In this document: in pieces, positions 9,671-17,340 of the stretch
Position numbering within the stretch: position 1 is the stretch's first letter
Layout: each line of letters starts with the position of its first letter
Made by a program: the position numbers and the translations under genes
Assembly: GCA_963815285.1 (NCBI GenBank)
Contig: CAWFGB010000008.1
Span: 1,054,001 to 1,118,000 of the forward strand
Origin: JACCSI01 sp963815285
GTDB lineage: Bacteria; Acidobacteriota; Vicinamibacteria; Vicinamibacterales; UBA2999
Length of the DNA: 64,000 nucleotides
Reading direction: 5' to 3'
Notes under the pieces: model-generated
The model's database searches: none
The model's input: the letters and a program-made list of their open reading frames with translations, nothing else
Told to the model about the DNA's origin: nothing

Positions 9671-10057
9671 ATGAAACGGCACGCCGATTTTCTCGGCGTC
9701 CTGTACCTGGCCTGGGGCGCCATTTTCACGCTGGTCGGACTTGCTGGCCTCGCATTGGCCGGGGGTGCGCTCGCAATTGCGCAAGGCGGCGGTCCCGTGT
9801 CAGTGAGCTCCGACTTCGCCGCTGGCCTGACGGCGCTGACGCTGGGGCTCATCGCCGTGCTCGGGTTGTTGTGGGGGTTCCTGCACCTGTGGATCGGAGC
9901 GGTGCTGCGGCGCTACCGGCCGTGGGCGAGGCTGCTCGCGCTCGGGCTGGCCGTCATCAACCTGGTACTCTTTCCGTTTGGAACTGCCCTCGGCGCCTAT
10001 GCCCTGTGGGTGCTGCTCACCGACGAAGGACGCCAGCTCTACCTGCCCCCGACCTAG
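9671..10057 (+). CDS. small integral membrane protein, 128 aa
   Basis: Four hydrophobic stretches (about residues 8-37, 48-75, 86-104 and 105-118) suggest a polytopic inner-membrane protein. No motif of a known family is visible. It is 4 bases downstream of the DnaJ-type gene, so probably co-transcribed. Its stop TAG lies in a CTAG palindrome (10054-10057) that also supplies the stop of yidD on the other strand. Confidence 0.65.
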   Translation: MKRHADFLGVLYLAWGAIFTLVGLAGLALAGGALAIAQGGGPVSVSSDFAAGLTALTLGLIAVLGLLWGFLHLWIGAVLRRYRPWARLLALGLAVINLVLFPFGTALGAYALWVLLTDEGRQLYLPPT

Positions 10058-10365
10058 GCCAGCGGCGGCGGATCAACGGTTCCCAAAGGCGTCCACGGAC
10101 CACACCGCAGGACTCGTTTGAGCGCCATCCATCCTCCGCGCGCCGCCCCGAAGCGGCGAATACACTCCTCACCGTAATGACTGCAGGTCGGTGTGAACCG
10201 GCACTGCATGCCCATGCGCGCGTACCACCGCGACAGCGTGGCCTGGTAGAGGTGAATGGAGGACACCGCGACGCGAGACGACCACTGATCCGCCGGCGGC
10301 TGCCGGAGATCGACGAGGATGAGTAGGAGGGCAGCGACGAAACCCGCGGTCAGCAGCCGTTTCAC
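10054..10365 (-). CDS. yidD: YidD membrane protein insertion efficiency factor
   Basis: 103 residues from GTG 10365. CRFTPTCSHYGEECIRRFG and the following ALKRVLRCGPW are the YidD signature with its three conserved cysteines. The N-terminus is a hydrophobic membrane anchor (LLTAGFVAALLLILVDL). YidD assists YidC-dependent insertion of inner-membrane proteins; here it is not beside rnpA/yidC. It follows the DUF4870 gene by 14 bases on the same strand. The frame is open upstream, but the family begins at this start. Confidence 0.88.
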   Translation of the reverse strand: MKRLLTAGFVAALLLILVDLRQPPADQWSSRVAVSSIHLYQATLSRWYARMGMQCRFTPTCSHYGEECIRRFGAARGGWMALKRVLRCGPWTPLGTVDPPPLA

Positions 10366-10379
10366 CGCCGCCCTCCGAT

Positions 10380-10733
10380 CTAGAATTTGTCCGCGTACTG
10401 GCTGATGCCTGGGACGATCAGTCGCTGACCGTTGATGCCCTTGACGATCGCCACGATGTGCAGAATCACCATGCCGATAAAGATCAGCGGCGCGAAGATG
10501 CCGACCAGGCACCCGAGAACCGAACCGAGGACGAAGAGCATAATCTGGAACACGACCCAGAAAATCATCTCCACTACCGTCAGCACGATCCCGTGCTTGG
10601 CGTGCCACTGTACCTCGCGGTCCTCCTTTTCCACGACGAGCGGGATGAGTGCCAGCAGCCACAGATACGACAGCAGAATCATCACGTTGCGGTTGCTGGA
10701 GGGAGCACCGCTCCCGGGGGTCGCGTCAGCCAT
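10380..10733 (-). CDS. DUF4870 domain membrane protein
   Basis: 117 residues with three or four membrane segments. The pattern (MILLSYLWLLALIPLVVEKED, then VQWHAKHGIVL and VAIVKGINGQRLIVPGI) fits the DUF4870/Tic20-like family of small inner-membrane proteins. ATG at 10733 is preceded by AAGGAGACC (minus strand), a strong Shine-Dalgarno sequence. It is upstream of yidD in a likely two-gene operon and divergent from the Mrp gene. Molecular role not established. Confidence 0.85.
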   Translation of the reverse strand: MADATPGSGAPSSNRNVMILLSYLWLLALIPLVVEKEDREVQWHAKHGIVLTVVEMIFWVVFQIMLFVLGSVLGCLVGIFAPLIFIGMVILHIVAIVKGINGQRLIVPGISQYADKF

Positions 10734-10821
10734 TAGGTCTCCTTACCGGTGGGAGTCGCTCGCGAGTCTACAGGGAGCCGTCCGGCTTGTCACCCCCTGC
10801 CAAAGCCGATAAGCTCAAAGT

Positions 10822-11922
10822 TTGTCAGTCACTCCTGAAATCATCCGCACCGCCTTGAAGCAAGTGGTCGATCCGGACTTGCGCGCGGATATCGTGTCGC
10901 TGGCGTACGTCAAGGGACTCGAGGTCGAGGCCGGCCGTGTCCGCTTTACCATCGAGCTGGGAACATACACCTCGTCCGTTCGCGACACGATCGCAGAGCA
11001 GGCGCGCAAAGTCGTATCGACGCTCGAGGGGGTTGATGCGGTCGACGTCACCATCGCGGTCCGAGTTCGTTCAGCCACGGCCCCTGAGAAGGGCGGGCCG
11101 CCGCTGCCCGGCGTAAAAAACGTCATCGCCGTTGGTGCCGGTAAGGGCGGTGTTGGCAAGACGACTGTCTCGGTCAACCTGGCCCTCGCGCTCAGTAAAT
11201 CCGGCGCCCGCGTCGGCGTGCTCGACGGCGACATCTACGGACCAAACGTCCCGCTGATGCTCGGCCTCAAGGCGGAGCTCACCACCGATGGCCGCCAGAT
11301 TCGGCCGGCGGAGAAGTTCGGTCTGCAGGTGGTGTCGCTCGCGTTCATGACCGGCGACGACCAGGCCGTCATCTGGCGTGGCCCGATGGTCCACAGCGCG
11401 ATTCAACAATTCTTTCGGGACGTCGGCTGGAAGGATCTGGATTACCTGATCATCGATATGCCTCCCGGAACCGGCGATGTCGCGCTCAGCCTCAGCCAGA
11501 CGGTGGCCGTTGCCGGCGCGGTCGTTGTCACGACGCCACAGCAGGTGTCGTTGGCCGACAGCCGGCGGGCCGTGCGTATGTATCAGAAGCTCAATATCCC
11601 CACTTTGGGGATCGTCGAAAACATGAGTTATTACGCGTGCCCGAACTGTCACCACGAGAGCGATCTCTTCGGGTTTGGTGGCGGAGAAGAGATCGCAACG
11701 ACCATGGATGTCCCGTTTCTCGGCCGTTTGCCGGTGTATCAGCCGATCAGCCTCGGAAGTGACCGTGGAATTCCGATTGTGATCGCGGAGCCCGATTCGG
11801 CGGCGGCTCGGGCGTTTGGACAGGTGGCGGAGCGGGTCGGCACCCAGGTGGCGCTCAACGCGCATCGGAGCGCGGTGGCAAACAAGGGGAAGATCCCGTT
11901 GATTCCAGTGAGGGGCAGATAG
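10822..11922 (+). CDS. Mrp/ApbC-type iron-sulfur carrier P-loop ATPase
   Basis: 366 residues. An N-terminal DUF59/MIP18 domain (1-85) precedes a deviant Walker A, GAGKGGVGKTT (about 105-114), with DMPPGTGDVAL and the Fe-S binding CPNC at about 273-276. Such proteins bind and pass on [4Fe-4S] clusters during assembly. Oddly, the DUF59 loop reads TYTSSVRDTI, without the Cys found there in many homologues. The start is probably TTG at 10822; the family begins at about this residue. The DUF3347 gene follows after a single base. Confidence 0.88.
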   Translation: MSVTPEIIRTALKQVVDPDLRADIVSLAYVKGLEVEAGRVRFTIELGTYTSSVRDTIAEQARKVVSTLEGVDAVDVTIAVRVRSATAPEKGGPPLPGVKNVIAVGAGKGGVGKTTVSVNLALALSKSGARVGVLDGDIYGPNVPLMLGLKAELTTDGRQIRPAEKFGLQVVSLAFMTGDDQAVIWRGPMVHSAIQQFFRDVGWKDLDYLIIDMPPGTGDVALSLSQTVAVAGAVVVTTPQQVSLADSRRAVRMYQKLNIPTLGIVENMSYYACPNCHHESDLFGFGGGEEIATTMDVPFLGRLPVYQPISLGSDRGIPIVIAEPDSAAARAFGQVAERVGTQVALNAHRSAVANKGKIPLIPVRGR

Positions 11923-11923
11923 G

Positions 11924-12361
11924 ATGAAGAAAACAATTTTCGTGCTCGCGGCGATGGCGATGCTAGCTCCTGTGGTGGCGGCGGCGGATCTGCCGGCGGC
12001 GCTCGTCGATCCGTATCTGCAGGTGCAGGTCGCCCTTTCGGCCGATCAATTCGAGGGCGTGGCGAAGCATGGGGAAGCAATCGAGAAGGCAGCGTCGTCG
12101 CTCGGTGCCGACGCCGCCGCGATTGTGGCTGGCGCAAAAAAACTGGCCGCTGCCAAGGATATCGCCGCGGCGCGCACTGCCTTCGGCGAGGTCAGCAGCG
12201 CGTTGACCGAGTACGCGGAGAAGACGAAGTCGGGTTTCGGCCCTGACGTGCGCGTTGCGCACTGCCCAATGGTCAACAAGCCGTGGCTGACCAAGGACAA
12301 AACGATTCGGAATCCCTATTACGGCGCGTCGATGCTGACGTGCGGCAGTTTCAAGGAGTAA
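11924..12361 (+). CDS. secreted DUF3347-like protein
   Basis: 145 residues with a signal peptide (MKKTIFVLAAMAMLAPVVAA). The C-terminus (VAHCPMVNKPWLTKDKTIRNPYYGASMLTCG) matches DUF3347, a domain linked with heavy-metal efflux and copper-related periplasmic proteins; the HCPM and TCG motifs could bind metal. The middle is a helical bundle. An AGGATG overlaps the start, and the gene begins one base after the Mrp stop, suggesting co-translation. The metal role is inferred from the family only. Confidence 0.78.
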   Translation: MKKTIFVLAAMAMLAPVVAAADLPAALVDPYLQVQVALSADQFEGVAKHGEAIEKAASSLGADAAAIVAGAKKLAAAKDIAAARTAFGEVSSALTEYAEKTKSGFGPDVRVAHCPMVNKPWLTKDKTIRNPYYGASMLTCGSFKE

Positions 12362-12410
12362 TCCGCGACGGCGCCGGCTTCGCCGCGCGCCGCCACTCGC
12401 AGTGCGAAGC

Positions 12411-14756
12411 TTAGAAGTCCGTTGTCAGTGTCAGTCGGACCGCCCGGGGCGCGCCCGGTGCGATGTTGTTGTTGTTATGCGCAGACCAGGAATACCTGGT
12501 GTCGAACACGTTCTCGATGTTCACGTGCGCCCGCACTCTGGGGTTGAGCGTGAAGAACACTCCCGCATCAACCCGCGTGTAGCCAGGCAGGGTCACGGTG
12601 TTGTCCGTGGCGACGAAGCTGTCGCTCCGGGAGATGACCCCCAGCCCGGCTCCCCACATGCGCGAGAAGTCGAACCGGTTCCACAGCGAAAACGAGTGTT
12701 TCGGCAGTTGCGCGAGGCGCGCTCCGGCGCGGATGGTGGCCGAAATCGACTCCGTGATCTCCCCATCCTGATAGGCATAGCCGCCCTGCAGCGTCCATCG
12801 ATCCGACAGACTGCCGCTCAACTCCAACTCGACCCCGGTGCTGCGTTCGGCGTCCACGAGATGTGAGACGGTCGGATCGATGGCATCGCGTACGACGACG
12901 TTGCCGTGGTCGAAACGATAGACAGCCGTCGTGAGGGCCAGGAACGGGTTGACGTCCCACTTTGCGCCGACTTCGAGATTGCGGAAGTTCTCCGGCTCGA
13001 GCGCCTGTGTGGTCAGCGACAGCGACGCCAGCTGCTCACCAGCCCGCGGGAGGTGCGCCTGGGTGTAACTGGCGTAGACGGACGCGGCGGTCAGGGGCTT
13101 GTAGATCAACGCGAGCCGAGGCGACACCAAGTCATCACGGCTCGAGAGCGCCGTTCCTGTGCGATGGTCGGTCAAGTCCACGCCAAAGTGGTCATACCGC
13201 ACCCCAACGATGGCCTGGATGCGCGACGTCAACGTCACTTGATCCTGGATGTAGCCGGCAGCAACGGTCGCAACACCGTGGTTGTTGGCGTCGCTCGAGG
13301 CCGCGCGAAACTCGACAGGTATTGTCGTCGTCGGGTTCGATATCGGTAGCGCAATGCTGGTTGTGGTCGGGGAGAGACTCGAGAAATAACCCGTGAGCCG
13401 GCGATTGTCGCTGACCTGCCGTCCAACCTCGATGCCGGCCAGCAGCGTGTGGTTGATGCCGCCGGTACGATGCCCCCAGATAAGGTCCGTTTGATTGAAG
13501 ACGTTCTGGCGCTGGGTGGCGCTGTTGTACGCGGTCAGTGCGACCGTCTCCGTCGCGCTGTTAATCGCGCCAGGCACCAGGTTCTCGTAGAACTTATCGT
13601 AGTCCGCAACGCGCGTATTGTTGCGCACGATCAGCCGGTTCGCGAGCGTATGTTCGACGAGGGACGAGAGCGCGTGAACGGTGATGTCCGAATTGTTGGC
13701 GTCGACGTTGCCAATGAACAGCGAAGGATCAGCGTCGATCGGACGTCCGTCGAGTGATGGCAACCCGCGATCGACGGTCCGGTCATCGTGGAAGAACTCG
13801 TAGCCGGCCCGCAGGCGCGTCTGCGGCCCGAGAATGGCCTCGAAGGACGGATTGATACCGACGCGTTCGAGCCCGGCGTCCGCGCGGTAGCTGCCGGAGT
13901 TTTCGTACATGCCGGTGACGCGCGCCGATACGTCGGCGGTGAACGCGTGGCCGAGGTCGGTCGTGATTCGGCGTTGGTCAAACGATCCGCCCTGAAGCGA
14001 CACTTCGTGGGGCGAGGCCCCATTGGCCTGCCTCGTCACGCGATTGATGACGCCGCCGACGCCGCCGCGGCCGAAGATCATCCCGTTGGGCCCTTTGAGC
14101 ACCTCCACGCGATCGACGTTGTAGAGGTCGCGAAGGTACTGCGTGTCGTCGCGCAGGCCGTCAACGTAGAAGTCCGAGGTCGAGGTGTTACCGCGGAAGA
14201 TCGGCGCATCACGGTGGCCTTCCCCCTGCGCCATGCCTACGCCGGGCACATAGTTCACGACGTCGGCCATGGTGCTCATCGCCTTGTCGGCGATGAGGTC
14301 GCGAGAGACGACGCTGATCGCCTGCGGGACATCGCGCAGGGGGGTATCAGTCTTCGTGCCACTCGCGATGCGGCGCTCGCCGCCGACCAATGCCTCGACG
14401 GTGACCGCTTCGGTGACGCCCAGCGGATCCATCACGACGCGCAACGGCCGGTCATCCTGGCGCGTCACGTCGAGGACCTTGGCGGCGAACAGATCGAAGG
14501 CGATGGTCAGCCTGGCGGAGCCAGGCAGCACGTTTTCGAAGGTGAAAGTCCCGTCGGCGCGGGTCATCGTCTGCTGGGTTCCGTGAGGGGTTTGCAGCGT
14601 GAGGCTGGCGCCGCTGATGACGCCGCCCATGGCGTCGAGCACGGTTCCCGAGATGGTGCGGGTCCGCTGGTCGTCGGGTCGTGAGGCGGCGGCAGCAGCG
14701 GGGACGGCGAGCGCCGCGATGATCAAGAACAGGCGAAAAACTGAATGGCCGGACAT
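12411..14756 (-). CDS. TonB-dependent siderophore-type receptor
   Basis: 781 residues from ATG 14756, which has GGAG about 10 bases upstream; the signal peptide runs to about residue 24. A carboxypeptidase-like regulatory Ig domain (ISGTVLDAMGGVISGA...) comes first, then a TonB-box-like TEAVTVEA, the plug (DVPQAISVV, RDLYNVDRVEVLKGPNG, FGRGGVGGVINRVT) and a beta-barrel ending in aromatic Phe (LTLTTDF). It resembles ferric-siderophore receptors such as the FhuA/FecA group. It follows the MFS gene but has its own promoter with two matching palindromes (14778-14796 and 14842-14860), so it is probably repressed by metal. Confidence 0.9.
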   Translation of the reverse strand: MSGHSVFRLFLIIAALAVPAAAAASRPDDQRTRTISGTVLDAMGGVISGASLTLQTPHGTQQTMTRADGTFTFENVLPGSARLTIAFDLFAAKVLDVTRQDDRPLRVVMDPLGVTEAVTVEALVGGERRIASGTKTDTPLRDVPQAISVVSRDLIADKAMSTMADVVNYVPGVGMAQGEGHRDAPIFRGNTSTSDFYVDGLRDDTQYLRDLYNVDRVEVLKGPNGMIFGRGGVGGVINRVTRQANGASPHEVSLQGGSFDQRRITTDLGHAFTADVSARVTGMYENSGSYRADAGLERVGINPSFEAILGPQTRLRAGYEFFHDDRTVDRGLPSLDGRPIDADPSLFIGNVDANNSDITVHALSSLVEHTLANRLIVRNNTRVADYDKFYENLVPGAINSATETVALTAYNSATQRQNVFNQTDLIWGHRTGGINHTLLAGIEVGRQVSDNRRLTGYFSSLSPTTTSIALPISNPTTTIPVEFRAASSDANNHGVATVAAGYIQDQVTLTSRIQAIVGVRYDHFGVDLTDHRTGTALSSRDDLVSPRLALIYKPLTAASVYASYTQAHLPRAGEQLASLSLTTQALEPENFRNLEVGAKWDVNPFLALTTAVYRFDHGNVVVRDAIDPTVSHLVDAERSTGVELELSGSLSDRWTLQGGYAYQDGEITESISATIRAGARLAQLPKHSFSLWNRFDFSRMWGAGLGVISRSDSFVATDNTVTLPGYTRVDAGVFFTLNPRVRAHVNIENVFDTRYSWSAHNNNNIAPGAPRAVRLTLTTDF

Positions 14757-14777
14757 AAAGCAAGCTCTCCAATGAAA

Positions 14778-14796
14778 GTTGAGACCGTGTCTCAAC
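14778..14796. promoter_or_regulatory. palindromic operator 1 for the TonB receptor
   Basis: GTTGAGACCGTGTCTCAAC is a perfect inverted repeat with 8-base arms and a CGT centre. It lies in the leader, about 22 bases before the receptor ATG and just downstream of the predicted -10. The 7-3-7 layout TTGAGAC-N3-GTCTCAA is close to Fur-type sites (TTGAGAA-N3-TTCTCAA), so an iron repressor of the Fur or DtxR type is likely; the exact regulator is not shown. Confidence 0.7.
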
Positions 14797-14809
14797 ACCG
14801 TTGGCCCAG

Positions 14810-14840
14810 CTTATATCCGACCTAATGAGTCGTCAATCAA
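14810..14840 (-). promoter_or_regulatory. candidate sigma-70 promoter of the TonB receptor
   Basis: On the minus strand TATAAG (14810-14815) is the likely -10, with TTGACG (14831-14836, 15-base spacer) or TTGATT (14835-14840, 19-base spacer) as -35. Neither spacer is ideal. It falls exactly between the two palindromic operators, which strengthens the call. Confidence 0.45.
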
Positions 14841-16014
14841 ATTTGAGATTGGGTCTCAAAAAGCCTCGCATGGCCCAGACTCCAAGCACCGGCCCCGGTA
14901 CCAGGAGCAGTGACGCCCAGCGCCAGCCGACGGCGTCAGCCACCCTTGGCAGCGCCTCTATGGTGACGATGGTGAGGAGAAATCCCAGACAGGTTTGCAG
15001 CGTCAGCGCGGTGCCGACGTGCTCGCGCGGCGCATACTCGCTCACCAGCGCCGAGAACTGTGCTGAATCGGCAACAACGGCGAACCCCCACACCACGGCG
15101 AGAACAAAGAACCAGAACGGCGATGCGCCGAAGACGACGATGGTCAGGAGGGCGCAGGCGGCGCTGGCCGCCATCGCCAGCATGGCCATCTCGGCGCGCC
15201 CGATTCGATCGCCGAGCCAGCCGGCCAGCACGCAGCCGGCGGTGCCGCTGCCGATCGCGACAAAGGCCGCAATCGATCCCATCGCGGCCGCGCCGGCCAG
15301 ACCCGAGGCGGTGAAACTCGCCGTGGCGAGGACGGCAATCCACGTCCACATGGCGTAGAGCTCCCACATGTGGCCGAGATATCCGAGCGTCGCCATGCGG
15401 GCGCCACGCGACTGGAAAATTCGCCGGATCGCATGGGGATCGAACGGCGCGGTGGCGGCGACGTAGGGGCCATCGCGGACGACGCCGAGCACGAGCAGTC
15501 CACCGATGACAGCCAGGCCTGACGCAAACAGCATCGGCTCGCGCCACGCGCGCCCGTAGATGGCCGTCAGCAAGTGGGGAAAGGCTTTACCGAGCGTGAG
15601 CGCACCGATGAGGACGCCGAGCGCCAGCCCTCGACGATCGCGAAACCAGCCCGCCGCGAGCTTCATGCCGGGCGGATACACGCACGCCAGCGAGATGCCG
15701 GTGAGGAAGCGCAGGCCGATGACCGCGTCGCCTGAGGGAGCCCACAGCACGGCAGCGTTGGTCGCCGCGCCGGCAAGTGCACCCAGGAACAACAGGACGC
15801 GCGCGTTCAGCACGTCGGACAGATTGGTGATCGCGCTCGCCAGCGTCCCCGCCACAAAGCCGGCCTGAACGGCTATCGTCAGCCACGCGGCGCGGGCGGC
15901 CGACAGCGCGAACTCGTCCACGAGCACCGGCGTGACGGCGGTCGCCGAGAACCACAGCGTCATGCCGAAAAACTCTGCGACGGCGAGCGCCGCGAGCATT
16001 TTCCACGCTGTCAC
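14833..16014 (-). CDS. major facilitator superfamily transporter
   Basis: About 393 residues with roughly 12 membrane helices. I chose GTG 16014 (MTAWKMLAALAVAEFFGMTLWFS...); ATG 15999 is the alternative. Residues such as GMKLAAGWFRDRRGLALG and AGWLGDRIGRAEMA match the A-like loop of MFS permeases. The substrate cannot be told from sequence; similarity is to the NarK/cyanate-type branch. Its last codons overlap operator 2 of the TonB receptor that follows on the same strand, so it could belong to metal uptake or siderophore traffic, but that is inference. Only 21 bases separate it from the divergent M16 peptidase. Confidence 0.82.
   Translation of the reverse strand: MTAWKMLAALAVAEFFGMTLWFSATAVTPVLVDEFALSAARAAWLTIAVQAGFVAGTLASAITNLSDVLNARVLLFLGALAGAATNAAVLWAPSGDAVIGLRFLTGISLACVYPPGMKLAAGWFRDRRGLALGVLIGALTLGKAFPHLLTAIYGRAWREPMLFASGLAVIGGLLVLGVVRDGPYVAATAPFDPHAIRRIFQSRGARMATLGYLGHMWELYAMWTWIAVLATASFTASGLAGAAAMGSIAAFVAIGSGTAGCVLAGWLGDRIGRAEMAMLAMAASAACALLTIVVFGASPFWFFVLAVVWGFAVVADSAQFSALVSEYAPREHVGTALTLQTCLGFLLTIVTIEALPRVADAVGWRWASLLLVPGPVLGVWAMRGFLRPNLKFD
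14842..14860. promoter_or_regulatory. palindromic operator 2 for the TonB receptor
   Basis: TTTGAGATTGGGTCTCAAA is a near-perfect inverted repeat (7 of 8 arm positions pair) with the same TTGAGAY-N3-GTCTCAA core as operator 1, 64 bases away centre to centre. It is just upstream of the predicted -35 and lies within the last codons of the MFS gene (encoding its NLKF residues). Confidence 0.65.
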
Positions 16015-16035
16015 GATAGGATCATCACAGTTCGT

Positions 16036-17340
16036 ATGCACATACCGTACATCAAGCGCACGCTCGACAACGGGCTCGACGTGATCGTGCACGAGCACCG
16101 CCAGCTGCCGATGGTGGCCGTGAATGTCTGGTATCACGTGGGCTCGAAGAACGAGCGACCCGGGCGCACCGGCTTTGCGCATCTGTTCGAGCATCTGATG
16201 TTCGAGGGGTCGCAGCATTACGACAAGGGGTTCTTCCAGCCGCTTCAGGAAGCGGGCGGACTGCTGAACGGATCGACCAACCCGGATCGGACCAACTACT
16301 GGGAAGTGGTCCCGACCGGCGCGCTCGATCTCGCGTTGTGGATGGAATCAGATCGGATGGGGTATCTGCTGCCCGCGCTGACCAAAGAGAAATTCGAGAA
16401 TCAGCGCGACGTCGTGTTGAACGAGCGGCGTCAGAATTACGAGAACCGCCCTTACGGCCTGGCCGGGATGGCCATCTCCGAGGCACTCTTTCCTCCGCAC
16501 CACCCCTATCACTGGATGACGATCGGATCGGCTGACGACCTGCGCGCCATGCAGCTCGATGAGGTCCGGGAGTTCTTCTCGACCTACTACCACCCGGCTA
16601 ACGCTTCGCTGACGCTGGCGGGTGACATCGACCCCGATCGCGGCTTCGCGCTGGCGGAAGCGTATTTCGGCGATCTCCCGGCGGGCCCACGTCTCGCTCC
16701 GATCCAGGCTGAGGCCAGGCTCGATTCCTCTGCCCGGCTACTGCTCGAGGATCGCGTGGAGCTCCCGCGACTGTACCTGGCGTGGCACTCGCCAGCCATG
16801 TTCGCCGCTGCCGACGCGGAGCTCGATCTGGCCGCCGATCTCATCGCGCACGGCAAGACCTCGCGCCTGTACCAATCCCTCGTGTATGACAAGCAGGTGG
16901 CGGCCGATGTCATCGCGTATCAGCACTCCCGGGAGATCGCTGGCGTGTTTCAGATTGCTGCGACCGCAGTGCCGGGGGTTGCGCTTGCAGATCTCTACGA
17001 CGAGATTATTGCGACAATCGACACGGTCGCCAGCCAAGGTCCGACACCCGAGGAACTCGAGCGTGCGCGCGCGCAAACCGATGCCCAGTTCGTCTATCGG
17101 ATTCAGACCATCGGCGGGTTTGGCGGCAAGTCCGATCAGCTCAACGCCTACAACGTGTTTCGAGACGATCCGGGTTACTTCGCCGAGGATCGGGTGCGTT
17201 ACGACACAGCCACACAAAGTGGCATCGCCGCCGCCGTGCGCGAGTGGCTCACGGGCCGCTCGCACGTGGCGCTGAGCGTGGTACCTCGCGGCGCGAGCGC
17301 GGTCGCACTGCCGGGCTCGGTCGAGGTTCGCGTCTCGTGA
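16036..17340 (+). CDS. M16 family zinc metallopeptidase, catalytic subunit
   Basis: 434 residues. HLFEH (about 49-53) is the inverted zinc motif HxxEH of pitrilysin/insulinase-type peptidases, within TGFAHLFEHLMFEGS. The third zinc ligand is expected in the NERRQNYENRPYG region (about 128-142). No signal peptide is seen, so it is probably cytoplasmic. It overlaps the next gene by 4 bases (GTGA); the second protein lacks the zinc motif, giving the usual catalytic/regulatory pair. Confidence 0.9.
   Translation: MHIPYIKRTLDNGLDVIVHEHRQLPMVAVNVWYHVGSKNERPGRTGFAHLFEHLMFEGSQHYDKGFFQPLQEAGGLLNGSTNPDRTNYWEVVPTGALDLALWMESDRMGYLLPALTKEKFENQRDVVLNERRQNYENRPYGLAGMAISEALFPPHHPYHWMTIGSADDLRAMQLDEVREFFSTYYHPANASLTLAGDIDPDRGFALAEAYFGDLPAGPRLAPIQAEARLDSSARLLLEDRVELPRLYLAWHSPAMFAAADAELDLAADLIAHGKTSRLYQSLVYDKQVAADVIAYQHSREIAGVFQIAATAVPGVALADLYDEIIATIDTVASQGPTPEELERARAQTDAQFVYRIQTIGGFGGKSDQLNAYNVFRDDPGYFAEDRVRYDTATQSGIAAAVREWLTGRSHVALSVVPRGASAVALPGSVEVRVS

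Noticed and set aside
12395..12411. CAGTGCGAAGCT word also present near 59936, both in gaps between convergent genes
   Set aside because: A 12-base match in two places is not enough to call a repeat family; no hairpin is common to both.
13788..14684. 298-codon plus-strand open frame antisense to the TonB receptor
   Set aside because: The composition is that of antisense coding DNA; the receptor motifs on the other strand are decisive.
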